Origin: Bog-532 sp963732345
Lineage (GTDB): Bacteria; Actinomycetota; Actinomycetes; Streptosporangiales; Streptosporangiaceae
Assembly (NCBI GenBank): GCA_963732345.1
Contig: CAVSZI010000009.1
Location: 124,001-188,000 of the forward strand
Reading direction: 5' to 3'
DNA length: 64,000 nt
Shown here: positions 52,024 through 59,737 of the stretch, one piece after another
Layout of the letters: each line of letters starts with the position of its first letter
Numbering within the stretch: the first letter of the stretch is position 1
The notes under the pieces: generated by a model
Databases searched by the model: none
Seen by the model: the letters and a program-made list of their open reading frames with translations, nothing else
Told to the model about the DNA's origin: nothing
Program-made: the position numbers and the translations under genes

Positions 52024-53109
52024 GTGGCGCGCAGCATACGAAGGCAGTCGCACAGGGCAGCGCCGGAGATGGCGCCGTTCCCCGGGCCGCCACCCCCAGG
52101 GTCTCCCGGGCCGCCACCCCCAGGGTCTCCCGGGCCGCCACCCCCAGGGTCTCCCGGGCCGCCACCGCCAGGGTCTCCCGGGAGGCCGCGGACTGCACCG
52201 GCCCGGCCCTCCCAGCGGATCGTTCCGGGAGTGGCCAGCCTGGCGCTGCACCGCCAGCTCCGTGAGCCGTTCCAGCCCGGACGGGTGATCGCGGTCCTGC
52301 CCAGCGTCATCTATCTGGACTTCGGCGAGTACGCCAGTGAGCCGCAGGTGATCGCGCTGACCACGCCCGGCGCGATCTGCCTGCCGAACGCGATCGCCCT
52401 CAAGCTCCCCGGCAAGGACGTGCCCATCGCAGCGCAGGGAACCAGCGCTGAGGCTACGGCCCGGCAGGGCACCGCCAGCGACGGAGACGAGGCGTGGGCG
52501 GGCAACGGCCGCGTCCTGGCCTGCGGAATCGAGGTCCACGTCCGCCGCTGGTGGGATCCATGCCCGGTGTTCGGCCCGCTGTCCCGGGGCCGCTTGGAGC
52601 ATGGCGTGGCCACCTTGACCCGAATGTATTCGACCGCCGACTTCCGGCCAGGGCTGGAGGGCCATGACGGGCCGGCGGCTCTGGCTGCGTGCTGCGCGAC
52701 CGGTGACCTCGCCGGGGCCGTCGAATTGGCCGAAAGCCTGGTGGGCCTCGGTCCCGGCCTGACGCCGAGCGGGGACAGCATGATCAGCGGCTTGCTGCTG
52801 GCCCTTCGCCTGCTGGGCGGCGCGACCGCGGGCGGAACAAGAGCGGTGTGGCTCGCCGACTGGCTCGGTGCCGCCGTCACGTGTTACGCGGAGCAGCGGA
52901 CCACCGCGTTGGGCGCCACGCTGCTGCACTGTGCGGCGCGCGGGCAGGCCGCCGAGGAAGTCTCGGCGGTGCTGCGCGGCTTCGCGGGGCAAGCACCAGT
53001 GGAGCCCGCGGCGCGGCGCCTGCTCGTGGCGGGACGGGCATCGGGGGCCGAACTGGCCTGGGGACTCGTGGCCGGGTGCGGAGCGGCGCTCGCCCTTTCT
53101 GTTCCCTGA
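52024..53109 (+). CDS. DUF2877 (AllH-like) protein
   Basis: About 361 aa. DUF2877 proteins include AllH, one subunit of the oxamate carbamoyltransferase of allantoin degradation. The conserved region includes ESLVGLGPGLTPSGDSMIS near residue 240. The N-terminus carries four GPPPPGSP repeats from a 24-bp tandem array. No AllF, AllG or other ureide gene is in the window, so the assignment to that pathway is weak. The GTG start at 52024 follows GGTGGGAG closely; the frame is open to 51973, and the true start is uncertain. Confidence 0.8.
   Translation: MARSIRRQSHRAAPEMAPFPGPPPPGSPGPPPPGSPGPPPPGSPGPPPPGSPGRPRTAPARPSQRIVPGVASLALHRQLREPFQPGRVIAVLPSVIYLDFGEYASEPQVIALTTPGAICLPNAIALKLPGKDVPIAAQGTSAEATARQGTASDGDEAWAGNGRVLACGIEVHVRRWWDPCPVFGPLSRGRLEHGVATLTRMYSTADFRPGLEGHDGPAALAACCATGDLAGAVELAESLVGLGPGLTPSGDSMISGLLLALRLLGGATAGGTRAVWLADWLGAAVTCYAEQRTTALGATLLHCAARGQAAEEVSAVLRGFAGQAPVEPAARRLLVAGRASGAELAWGLVAGCGAALALSVP
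52081..52176. repeat. 24-bp tandem repeat in the DUF2877 gene
   Basis: Four copies of a 24-bp unit starting CCCGGGCCGCCACC; the last differs by one base. They encode Gly-Pro-Pro-Pro-Pro-Gly-Ser-Pro repeats near the N-terminus. Confidence 0.95.
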
Positions 53110-53168
53110 CGCACCCGTTCTGCCTCCCGCCGCACACCAGCGGACCGTCCGCTGCCAGGATGGCAACC

Positions 53169-54158
53169 ATGACGCCTCACACTCCTTCTCCGCCCCCCCC
53201 GATTCCCGGCCCCGCGGCGAGCGCCGTAAGTCAGGGGGCGGGTGTCCCGGTCACCGGTGAGCAGTATGAGCTTTCCGCCGGGGATTACCGCGCCGTGGCG
53301 ACCGAGCTGGGTGCCGGCCTGCGCGAACTCAGCCTGAGCGATACCCCCGTCATCTTCGGTTACCAGCCGGACGAGCTGCCCCCGGGCGCCGCCGGCCAGC
53401 TCCTCACGCCATGGCCCAACCGCGTCGACCACGGGCGCTATCACTTCGGTGGCCACGACTACCAGCTGGACGTCAGCGAAACGGGGAACGGCAACGCGAT
53501 CCACGGGCTCACCCGGTTCGCCCGATGGGTGCCGGTGCGGCACGAGCAGGACAGCGTCGTGCTGAAGCACCTTCCGCACGGATACGCCGGGTACCCGTTC
53601 TGCCTGGAGATCGACACTGAGTACCGGCTCACTCCCGACGCCGGCCTGGACGTCACGATCTCCGCCACGAACCGCGGCACGCGGCCCGCCCCGTACGGTT
53701 TTGGGCAGCACCCTTATCTCACGGCCGGCGCGCCAGCGCTGGATGAATGGGAGCTGACTCTGCCCGCCACGCGCTGGCTGCCGGTCGATCAGCGCGGCAT
53801 CCCTTCGGGCCCGGCAGAGGACATCGACGGTGCCGTGTGTGATTTCCGCCGGCCGAGGGCGGTCGGCGGGGCTCATCTTGATCATGCTCTCACCGGCCTG
53901 ACGCGGGAGAGCGACGGCCGGGCGTGGGTGCACCTCCGCTCGGCCGGCGCCCAGGTCTCGCTCTGGGCTGGCGAGGACTGCCCGTGGCTCCAGGTGTTCA
54001 CCAGCGACACCCTGGACGGTGACCGCCACCGCAAGGCGGTCGGCATCGAGCCGATGAGCTGTCCGCCCAACGCCTTCATCACCGGTGACAGCCTGATCGT
54101 CCTGGCGCCGGGTGAGACCGTCACGCATCGCTGGGGTATCCAGGCGCACCCAGCGTAG
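53169..54158 (+). CDS. Aldose 1-epimerase (galactose mutarotase)-like protein
   Basis: 329 aa, beta-sandwich mutarotase family. Motifs: TPWPNRVDHGRYHFGGHDYQ, GNAIHGLTRFARW with the catalytic His, GFGQHPYLTAG with the second His, and a C-terminal MSCPPNAFITGDSLIVL with the conserved region that contributes the Glu. Interconverts alpha and beta anomers of hexoses. The ATG at 53169 follows AGGA; the ORF extends upstream as noise. Convergent with the muralytic gene. Confidence 0.93.
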   Translation: MTPHTPSPPPPIPGPAASAVSQGAGVPVTGEQYELSAGDYRAVATELGAGLRELSLSDTPVIFGYQPDELPPGAAGQLLTPWPNRVDHGRYHFGGHDYQLDVSETGNGNAIHGLTRFARWVPVRHEQDSVVLKHLPHGYAGYPFCLEIDTEYRLTPDAGLDVTISATNRGTRPAPYGFGQHPYLTAGAPALDEWELTLPATRWLPVDQRGIPSGPAEDIDGAVCDFRRPRAVGGAHLDHALTGLTRESDGRAWVHLRSAGAQVSLWAGEDCPWLQVFTSDTLDGDRHRKAVGIEPMSCPPNAFITGDSLIVLAPGETVTHRWGIQAHPA

Positions 54159-54312
54159 CCGGGCCGCCGCCATCTGGACGGTTGCCGCCGCCGGCGTCTG
54201 CCTGGCGCGCCGCGGGCGATGCGCTGTTCGACTCAGGATGCACTGCTCGCCCAGGTGCCGGCCAGCGCTGCCGTGATCTTGCCTGATCGCCCAGGCGGTG
54301 GGTATAGAGGGT

Positions 54313-54337
54313 GGCCGCGGGGAAGATCCCCGCGGCC
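54313..54337. terminator. Strong hairpin between convergent genes
   Basis: GGCCGCGGGGA (54313-54323) and TCCCCGCGGCC (54327-54337) form an 11-bp perfect stem with a 3-nt loop. It lies between the convergent epimerase (ends 54158) and muralytic gene (ends 54415) and probably acts as a bidirectional terminator. Confidence 0.65.
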
Positions 54338-54414
54338 GCCTCTTGATAGCGTTGCCTATCCATTCCGGACAGCCAAATGGGAGGAAGCGCCCGTTCATGA
54401 TCGCTGCCGTCGCG

Positions 54415-54873
54415 CTAGCACATTCCGGCGGTTGTCCACGCTGACCAGTTGCGGCCATTGTCTGACATGCGTACGGCGGTCGCGGCGTTCGCGGCCGGGT
54501 TGAGCATGCTGGGCCCGCCGTCGTGGATCTGCCACAGGCCCCAGTCGTTGGTCGGGCTGATGGCATTGGGGTTGCCGCCTGATTCATGCTCGGCGATGCA
54601 GGCGGCGTGGGAGGCGGTGCTGCCGCTGCCGCCTACGGCCGTCCAGAGGTGTTCGAGCGCGCCGAAGCTGTAGTTGGCGGTGAGTGGCCTAATGTAGGCG
54701 TCCAGGACGGCGCCTTGGTGTGGCTCGGCCGCGGCGGCTGGCCCTGCTGCGGTGGCAGCCGAGGCGGCGTTGGTTGCTGCGCCCGAGGCGATGGCGGCCA
54801 CGGCGACAGCGCAGGCTGCTGCCGCGATGGTGAGTGTGGGGAACTTGCGGTTGGGTGCCTTCTTGGTAGCCAA
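54415..54873 (-). CDS. Secreted lysozyme-like/transglycosylase-like muralytic protein
   Basis: 152 aa. An N-terminal signal peptide (KKAPNRKFPTLTIAAAACAV, then Ala/Ser-rich to AAEPHQG) precedes a domain with AACIAEHESGGNPNAISP, then NDWGLWQIHDGG and SAWTTAGMC. The E in AEHESGG is at the position of the catalytic Glu of lysozyme-like transglycosylases. The preferred start is TTG 54873, which has AAAGGT 5 nt upstream; the frame is open upstream to ATG 55005. A leader hairpin lies at 54931-54950. Confidence 0.82.
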   Translation of the reverse strand: MATKKAPNRKFPTLTIAAAACAVAVAAIASGAATNAASAATAAGPAAAAEPHQGAVLDAYIRPLTANYSFGALEHLWTAVGGSGSTASHAACIAEHESGGNPNAISPTNDWGLWQIHDGGPSMLNPAANAATAVRMSDNGRNWSAWTTAGMC

Positions 54874-54930
54874 GATGACCTTTCGGTTGTGCACTTGGCG
54901 TGCTCGGCGTCCACCCATGGGCGTATGCCC

Positions 54931-54950
54931 GCCGCCGCGAGAGCGGCGGC
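54931..54950 (-). other. Leader hairpin upstream of the muralytic gene
   Basis: GCCGCCGC and GCGGCGGC form an 8-bp perfect stem around a 4-nt loop (UCUC on the transcript), 58 nt upstream of the proposed TTG start. It lacks a U tract, so it is not a normal terminator; it could structure the leader. Confidence 0.5.
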
Positions 54951-55470
54951 TGAGCATCGGCGTTCGCATGTGTCGCAGGGTCAGGGCGACGGGCCACTTT
55001 GGCAACTTTGCGCACGCTGGGTGCTGGAAGCCACCATGCCAGGATTCAGCCCCGAAGCGGAAGGTGTCCGAATCCGGAATAAGATGCTATGACCTATAAC
55101 TCCCATTTGCCCGATTTGGGCTTCGAGTTTCAAATGGCGGGGCGAAGAGATGAGCTGGCCCCAGGTGATTCGGCTGTGCTGGTGCGACGCTGCGCGTAGC
55201 CAGCGAGGCGGTGGTGAATTCTTTTGCGGCCCGCTGCGCAGGCGATGACAGGCCGCATACTTGAGCCTGTCGCATAAACGGCACGAGGACCTGCTCGACG
55301 CCCATATCTGGAACATTTTTCCGAAAGGAGCCTTATATCTTCCGGTACTGGAGCTTTGGCCAAGATTTCGGTGACAGGCTGATTTATGCACCACAGCCTT
55401 CAGTTGAGAACGCCCCGGATCTGCCGCTGGGAGCGCTCAACTTGCTGGGGTATCGGCTGGTTGCCACCAG
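54951..55470. other. Intergenic region between the muralytic gene and an unknown gene
   Basis: About 520 bp with lower GC than its neighbours (for example TTTGGGCTTCGAGTTTCAAATG near 55117). It must hold the promoters for the leftward muralytic gene and the rightward unknown gene. No coding potential seen. Confidence 0.5.
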
Positions 55471-56178
55471 ATGCGGAAGCGCACGACGATGACTCACATG
55501 GCAATGGTGTACCGCCGCCCGGTGGGCGTAATGCGGCAGAGCGTCAAGCCACAGCTGGCCAGCTGGGATCGAGCAGGGCATCCCAGCCAGGTGAAGCTGG
55601 CTCGCTTCCTGGCGCACGTGGGCGCCATAGCCGGGCCGGTGCTGGCGACTGCGCGCGGCCGGGTTGCTGCCGAGCTGATCGTAGGGTTCAGCGATGGCGC
55701 CTCCCTGATAGATGGCGGCCATGACCTGGACAACTACCTGTTCCCGGTCGCTCAGCGGCTAGGCCCGGAGCGGGTGGCGGCCATCTTCGGCCGCAAGATC
55801 CACGGGCCGTCGTCCCTAGCGGTGGGCCCCGCCCAGCCGGACACGGCCGAGGCCACCCCGCAGTTCTCGACCCGCATGGCTGGGTCCTATGAGCGCAGAG
55901 AGTGGAAACAAAAGCTCCACGATCGGCTTGCGGTGCAGGCGGCCACCATCGATCCGGGCCCGGTCGGGCTGAAAATCGCGCTGACGACCGGGCCGGGCCG
56001 CAACTGGGCCAGCCTCTGGAAGCCGCTCATCGATGCCTTCGGCCCCGTGCTGGGCGAAGACCCCACCCTGCCGTTCCACCCGCACGATGACCGTATCGTC
56101 AGCCTCGGCCTGCATCACACCATCGACACCGGCATCGCCCACGACGTGATCATCGACGCCTGGTGGACCCGCCTGTAG
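55471..56178 (+). CDS. Uncharacterised protein with RusA-like motifs
   Basis: 235 aa, not recognised. Two sections each contain residues reminiscent of RusA-type Holliday-junction resolvases: GGHDLDNYLFPVAQRLG near residue 85 and WKPLIDAFGPVLGED then PHDDRIVSLGL near residue 190-215. The sequence may be a duplicated or divergent version, or something unrelated. Predicted soluble; no signal peptide. Starts at ATG 55471 or ATG 55489; no strong ribosome-binding site. Gene 79 bp upstream of the rph-like gene and on the same strand. Confidence 0.65.
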   Translation: MRKRTTMTHMAMVYRRPVGVMRQSVKPQLASWDRAGHPSQVKLARFLAHVGAIAGPVLATARGRVAAELIVGFSDGASLIDGGHDLDNYLFPVAQRLGPERVAAIFGRKIHGPSSLAVGPAQPDTAEATPQFSTRMAGSYERREWKQKLHDRLAVQAATIDPGPVGLKIALTTGPGRNWASLWKPLIDAFGPVLGEDPTLPFHPHDDRIVSLGLHHTIDTGIAHDVIIDAWWTRL

Positions 56179-56257
56179 GTTCGACAGAGCTCGAGACGCC
56201 GGTGATTCGACCGGCCAGTGCAGGGCAACGGAGCACGGCTGCCTCGGAGGTATCGCG

Positions 56258-58855
56258 ATGATCGAGCCTTACGTGTTGGATCTGCAAGAGGTCGACGGGA
56301 TGCAGGTCGCGGTCGTTGGCGGCAAGGGCGCGCACCTGGGCGGGCTATCGCGGATCGACGGCATCCGCGTGCCGGCCGGCTTTTGCGTGACAACGGACGC
56401 CTTCCGACGGATCACGGCCGAAGCGCCGTCGATCGACGGTCGGCTCGATCAGCTGTCTCGCCTGAACCCTGCCGACTGGGAGGCGATCCGCACGCTCAGC
56501 GCGGAGATCCGCCGGACCATCGAAGGGATCGCCATCCCGGGCGATCTCGCGGCGGCGATCACCCGCGCTCTCGCCCGGCTCGGCGAGCAAGCCGCCTACG
56601 CCGTCCGATCCAGCGCGACGGCAGAGGACCTGCCGACGGCCTCCTTCGCCGGCCAGCAGGACACGTACCTGAACGTCGTGGGCCCGGCCGCGATCCTCCA
56701 GCACGTCAGCCGGTGCTGGGCCTCGCTGTTCACCGAGCGGGCCGTGGCCTACCGCCAGCGGAACGGCATCGACCACCGTACGGTCCACATGGCCGTGGTC
56801 GTGCAGCAGATGGTCTTCCCGCATGCGGCCGGCATCCTGTTCACGGCCAACCCCGTCACCTCCAACCGGAGGGTCGCCTCCGTGGAGGCCAGCTTCGGCC
56901 TCGGTGAGGCCCTGGTCTCTGGCCTGGTGAACGCGGACGTCTACAAGGTGCGCGACGGCGAGGTCGTCGCCAAGGCGGTCGGCGCCAAGCAGCTCGCCAT
57001 CCACGCCTCGCCGGCGGGCGGGACGCAGGAACAGCCGATCGACCCGCAGCGGCAGGAGCAGCCGGCGCTGACGGATGCGCAGGTCGTTCGGCTCGCGCAG
57101 CTCGGCCGGCGGATCGAAGCGCACTTCGGCCGCCCCCAGGACATCGAATGGTGCCTGGTCGACGACGGCTTCCAGATCGTCCAGAGCCGGCCGATCACCA
57201 CGCTGTTCCCCATCCCCGAGTCCGGCGACGGGGAGAACCACGTCTATGTCTCCGTCGGTCATCAGCAGATGATGACCGACCCCATGAGGCCCCTGGGGCT
57301 CTCCTTCTGGCAGATGACGACCCCCGCGCCGATGGCCGAGGCCGGCGGCCGCCTGTTCGTCGACGTCACCCAAAGGCTGGCCTCGCCGGCGAGCCGCGCC
57401 GGCCTCCTGGAGGCCCTGGGGAGATCCGATCCGCTGACGGGGGACGCGCTGCAGACCATCCTCGAGCGTGACGGCTTCATCCGGCCGCTCCCTGACCAGG
57501 GTCCCCCCGGGCCGCTGTTTGGCGGCGCGCCAGCCCCGATCGAGACCGATCCGGCCATCGTCACCGAGCTGATCGGGCGCAGCGAGGCATCCATCGCCGC
57601 CTCCGAACGCGACATCCGGGCGAAGTCCGGAGAGGCGCTGCTCGACTTCATCCGGGCGGACATCCAGGAGCTGAAGCGGATCTTGTTCGATCCGCAGAGC
57701 CATCAGGTGTTCATGTCGGCGATGGAGGCCGCGTGGTGGCTCAACGAGCGGCTGGAGGCGTGGCTGGGCGAGAAGAACGCGGCGGACACGCTCACGCAGT
57801 CCGTGCCCCATAACGTCACATCGGAGATGGGGCTGGCGCTCTTGGACGTCGCGGACGTGATCCGCCCGCATCCGGACGTGGTGGCGTTTCTGCACCACGT
57901 CGGGGACGAGGGTTTCCTGGACGAGCTGGCCAAGCTCTCGGGCGGGCGGGAAGCGCGAGACGCCATCGAGGCGTGGCTCGAAAAGTACGGCATGCGCTGC
58001 GCCGGCGAGATCGACATCACGCGGCCGCGTTGGAGCGAGCGCCCCTCCACGCTCGTGCCCGTGATCCTCGGCAACATCAAGAACTTCGAGCCGGGCGCCG
58101 GCGCGCGGCGCTTCGAGCAAGGGCGGCAGGAGGCATGGGCGAAGGAACAGGACGTGCTGGAGCGCTTGCGGGCCCTGCCGGACGGGGAGCGGAAGTCCGA
58201 AGAGGCCAAGCAGATGATCGACCGGGTCCGGACCTTCATCGGGTACCGGGAGTATCCGAAGTACGGCATGGTCAGCCGCTACTTCGTGTACAAGCAGGCC
58301 CTGCTGAAAGAGGCCGAGCGCCTCGTGCAGGCCCGCGTGCTTCGGGAGAAGGAAGACATCTTCTACCTGAGGTTCCCGGAGCTCCACGACGTCGCGCGCA
58401 CGAACCACGTGGATGACCAGCTTATCTGCCGGCGCAAGGACGCTCATCGGTCATATCAAGCGCTCACGCCGCCCCGGGTGCTCACATCGGATGGCGAGGT
58501 CATCGCCGGGGCGTACCGACGCGACGACGTGCCGGCCGGTGCCCTGGTCGGCCTGCCGGTTTCCGCCGGGGTCATCGAAGGGCGGGCCCGCGTCATCCTG
58601 GACATGGCGCAGGCCGATCTCGAAGCGGGCGACATCCTGGTCACGGCCTACACGGACCCCAGCTGGACGCCCCTGTTCGTGGCGATCACAGGCCTGGTCA
58701 CGGAGGTGGGAGGCCTGATGACCCATGGCGCGGTGATCGCACGGGAGTACGGCTTGCCGGCCGTCGTCGGTGTGGTAGATGCCACCCGGCTGATCCCCGA
58801 TGGGCAGCGGATCCGCGTGCACGGAACCGACGGGTACGTCGAGATTCTGCCTTGA
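56258..58855 (+). CDS. rph: Rifampicin phosphotransferase-like (PEP-synthase-like) protein
   Basis: 865 aa, the usual length of rifampicin phosphotransferase (RPH). It has an N-terminal ATP-grasp domain (GGKGAHLGGLSRI, AVRSSATAEDLPTASFAGQQ), a middle region (about 330-755) matching the rifamycin-binding domain, and a C-terminal PEP-synthase swivelling His domain with TEVGGLMTHGAVIAREYGLP, where H823 should be the phosphorylated residue. RPH transfers a phosphate from ATP to rifampicin. GGAGG lies 8 nt upstream of the ATG. No rifamycin-associated element is visible. Function is inferred from the family only. Confidence 0.88.
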   Translation: MIEPYVLDLQEVDGMQVAVVGGKGAHLGGLSRIDGIRVPAGFCVTTDAFRRITAEAPSIDGRLDQLSRLNPADWEAIRTLSAEIRRTIEGIAIPGDLAAAITRALARLGEQAAYAVRSSATAEDLPTASFAGQQDTYLNVVGPAAILQHVSRCWASLFTERAVAYRQRNGIDHRTVHMAVVVQQMVFPHAAGILFTANPVTSNRRVASVEASFGLGEALVSGLVNADVYKVRDGEVVAKAVGAKQLAIHASPAGGTQEQPIDPQRQEQPALTDAQVVRLAQLGRRIEAHFGRPQDIEWCLVDDGFQIVQSRPITTLFPIPESGDGENHVYVSVGHQQMMTDPMRPLGLSFWQMTTPAPMAEAGGRLFVDVTQRLASPASRAGLLEALGRSDPLTGDALQTILERDGFIRPLPDQGPPGPLFGGAPAPIETDPAIVTELIGRSEASIAASERDIRAKSGEALLDFIRADIQELKRILFDPQSHQVFMSAMEAAWWLNERLEAWLGEKNAADTLTQSVPHNVTSEMGLALLDVADVIRPHPDVVAFLHHVGDEGFLDELAKLSGGREARDAIEAWLEKYGMRCAGEIDITRPRWSERPSTLVPVILGNIKNFEPGAGARRFEQGRQEAWAKEQDVLERLRALPDGERKSEEAKQMIDRVRTFIGYREYPKYGMVSRYFVYKQALLKEAERLVQARVLREKEDIFYLRFPELHDVARTNHVDDQLICRRKDAHRSYQALTPPRVLTSDGEVIAGAYRRDDVPAGALVGLPVSAGVIEGRARVILDMAQADLEAGDILVTAYTDPSWTPLFVAITGLVTEVGGLMTHGAVIAREYGLPAVVGVVDATRLIPDGQRIRVHGTDGYVEILP

Positions 58856-58913
58856 CTGACCACACCGAGAAGGCCCCGGGTGGAGGCGTGCGATTCGATT
58901 CACCAAGCTGCTG

Positions 58914-59312
58914 TCAACCGTCCGGGACAAGCTCGGCCACGTCGTGGTGAAGCTTCGCCATCGCCTGGTCGAACGTGGCGAGCCGGGATCCGTGGGCCCG
59001 CGCGAGCTGGGCCAGATAAGCATCGGTCATCTGGCGGTGACCGATGATTCCCTGGGTCGGGACATCGGTATACGGGACATCGTCAGGCCAGAATTCATGC
59101 CGCGAATCGGCAGAGGTGCCGATGAGGATTTCCTGTGCCGCGCTGGCCGGCTGGCCTTCGCGGATGAGCAGTCGCATCAGGCTGCCTTGAGTGATCGGGC
59201 AGGTAGCGAAATTTCCGCTCAAGCCGACGAACCAATTCTCGGCGGCACCATGGTGAACATGATCCTCAACGAGCAAGGCGATCAGCACATTCGCGTCGAG
59301 GAGAACGGTCAC
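58914..59312 (-). CDS. vapC: VapC-family PIN-domain ribonuclease toxin
   Basis: 132 aa. PIN domain with VLLDANVLIALL (Asp6), MTDAYLAQLA (Asp97) and TFDQAMAK (Asp115) as the acidic residues of the Mg-dependent active site. VapC toxins usually cleave a tRNA anticodon loop or 23S rRNA; the target here is unknown. The start overlaps vapB by 4 bp (GTGA), the standard arrangement. Confidence 0.93.
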   Translation of the reverse strand: MTVLLDANVLIALLVEDHVHHGAAENWFVGLSGNFATCPITQGSLMRLLIREGQPASAAQEILIGTSADSRHEFWPDDVPYTDVPTQGIIGHRQMTDAYLAQLARAHGSRLATFDQAMAKLHHDVAELVPDG

Positions 59313-59539
59313 TGGTCGTCATCCTCCAGCCGACGCACATCCTCGCTGGTGATCGTCCTGCCAAGGTGCGCGACAAGGAGGCCGGTGCGGGCGCTTCTGC
59401 CTATCTCGCCCGTGCTGCCCGAGCCGAGTCCCCGGCGGATCAGCCCGGCAACAGCCTGACTCAGCGACTGATGGGTATCCCGGGCGATCGCGACCGCCTG
59501 AGCGTGAAGATCCTCTGGGAGGTCGATCGTGGTCCTCAT
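59309..59539 (-). CDS. vapB: VapB-type antitoxin (ribbon-helix-helix)
   Basis: 76 aa. An N-terminal ribbon-helix-helix motif (MRTTIDLPEDLHAQAVAIAR, SLSQAVAGLIRRGL) binds DNA, and a C-terminal tail (RRLEDDDQ) binds and neutralises VapC. ATG 59539, with an operator-like region immediately upstream. Confidence 0.92.
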   Translation of the reverse strand: MRTTIDLPEDLHAQAVAIARDTHQSLSQAVAGLIRRGLGSGSTGEIGRSARTGLLVAHLGRTITSEDVRRLEDDDQ

Positions 59540-59543
59540 GCTA

Positions 59544-59580
59544 GAAGTATAACTTCATCTCATCATGATGCGATGATGAG
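59544..59580. promoter_or_regulatory. vapBC operator-like palindromes
   Basis: GAAGT-ATA-ACTTC (59544-59556) is an inverted repeat with a 3-nt centre. CTCATCAT and ATGATGAG (59559-59566 and 59573-59580) are 8-bp reverse complements with a 6-nt spacer. They lie within 45 bp of the vapB start and probably carry the promoter and the VapBC binding sites for autorepression. Confidence 0.65.
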
Positions 59581-59737
59581 ACTCATCGGGGCGACCCTTC
59601 AGCCGGGGGCTTGTGTGGTGCTGTTGGCGGGTCCTGGATTTGAGCGTGTGGTTCCCGCGCGCGGGAGGGCTGGAGCGACCGCCTGCGGTGGATTTCAATG
59701 TTCCATCGAGTCCACGATCTCGGTGCGGAAGCGCCGG

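Noticed and set aside
54874..55150. c-di-AMP (ydaO) riboswitch in the leader of the muralytic gene
   Set aside because: A stretch like GGGGCTGAATCC is suggestive, but the other conserved blocks of the riboswitch could not be found.
56345..58447. Minus-strand open frame of 700 aa opposite the rph-like gene
   Set aside because: It is an antisense shadow: rph has clear family motifs on the plus strand.
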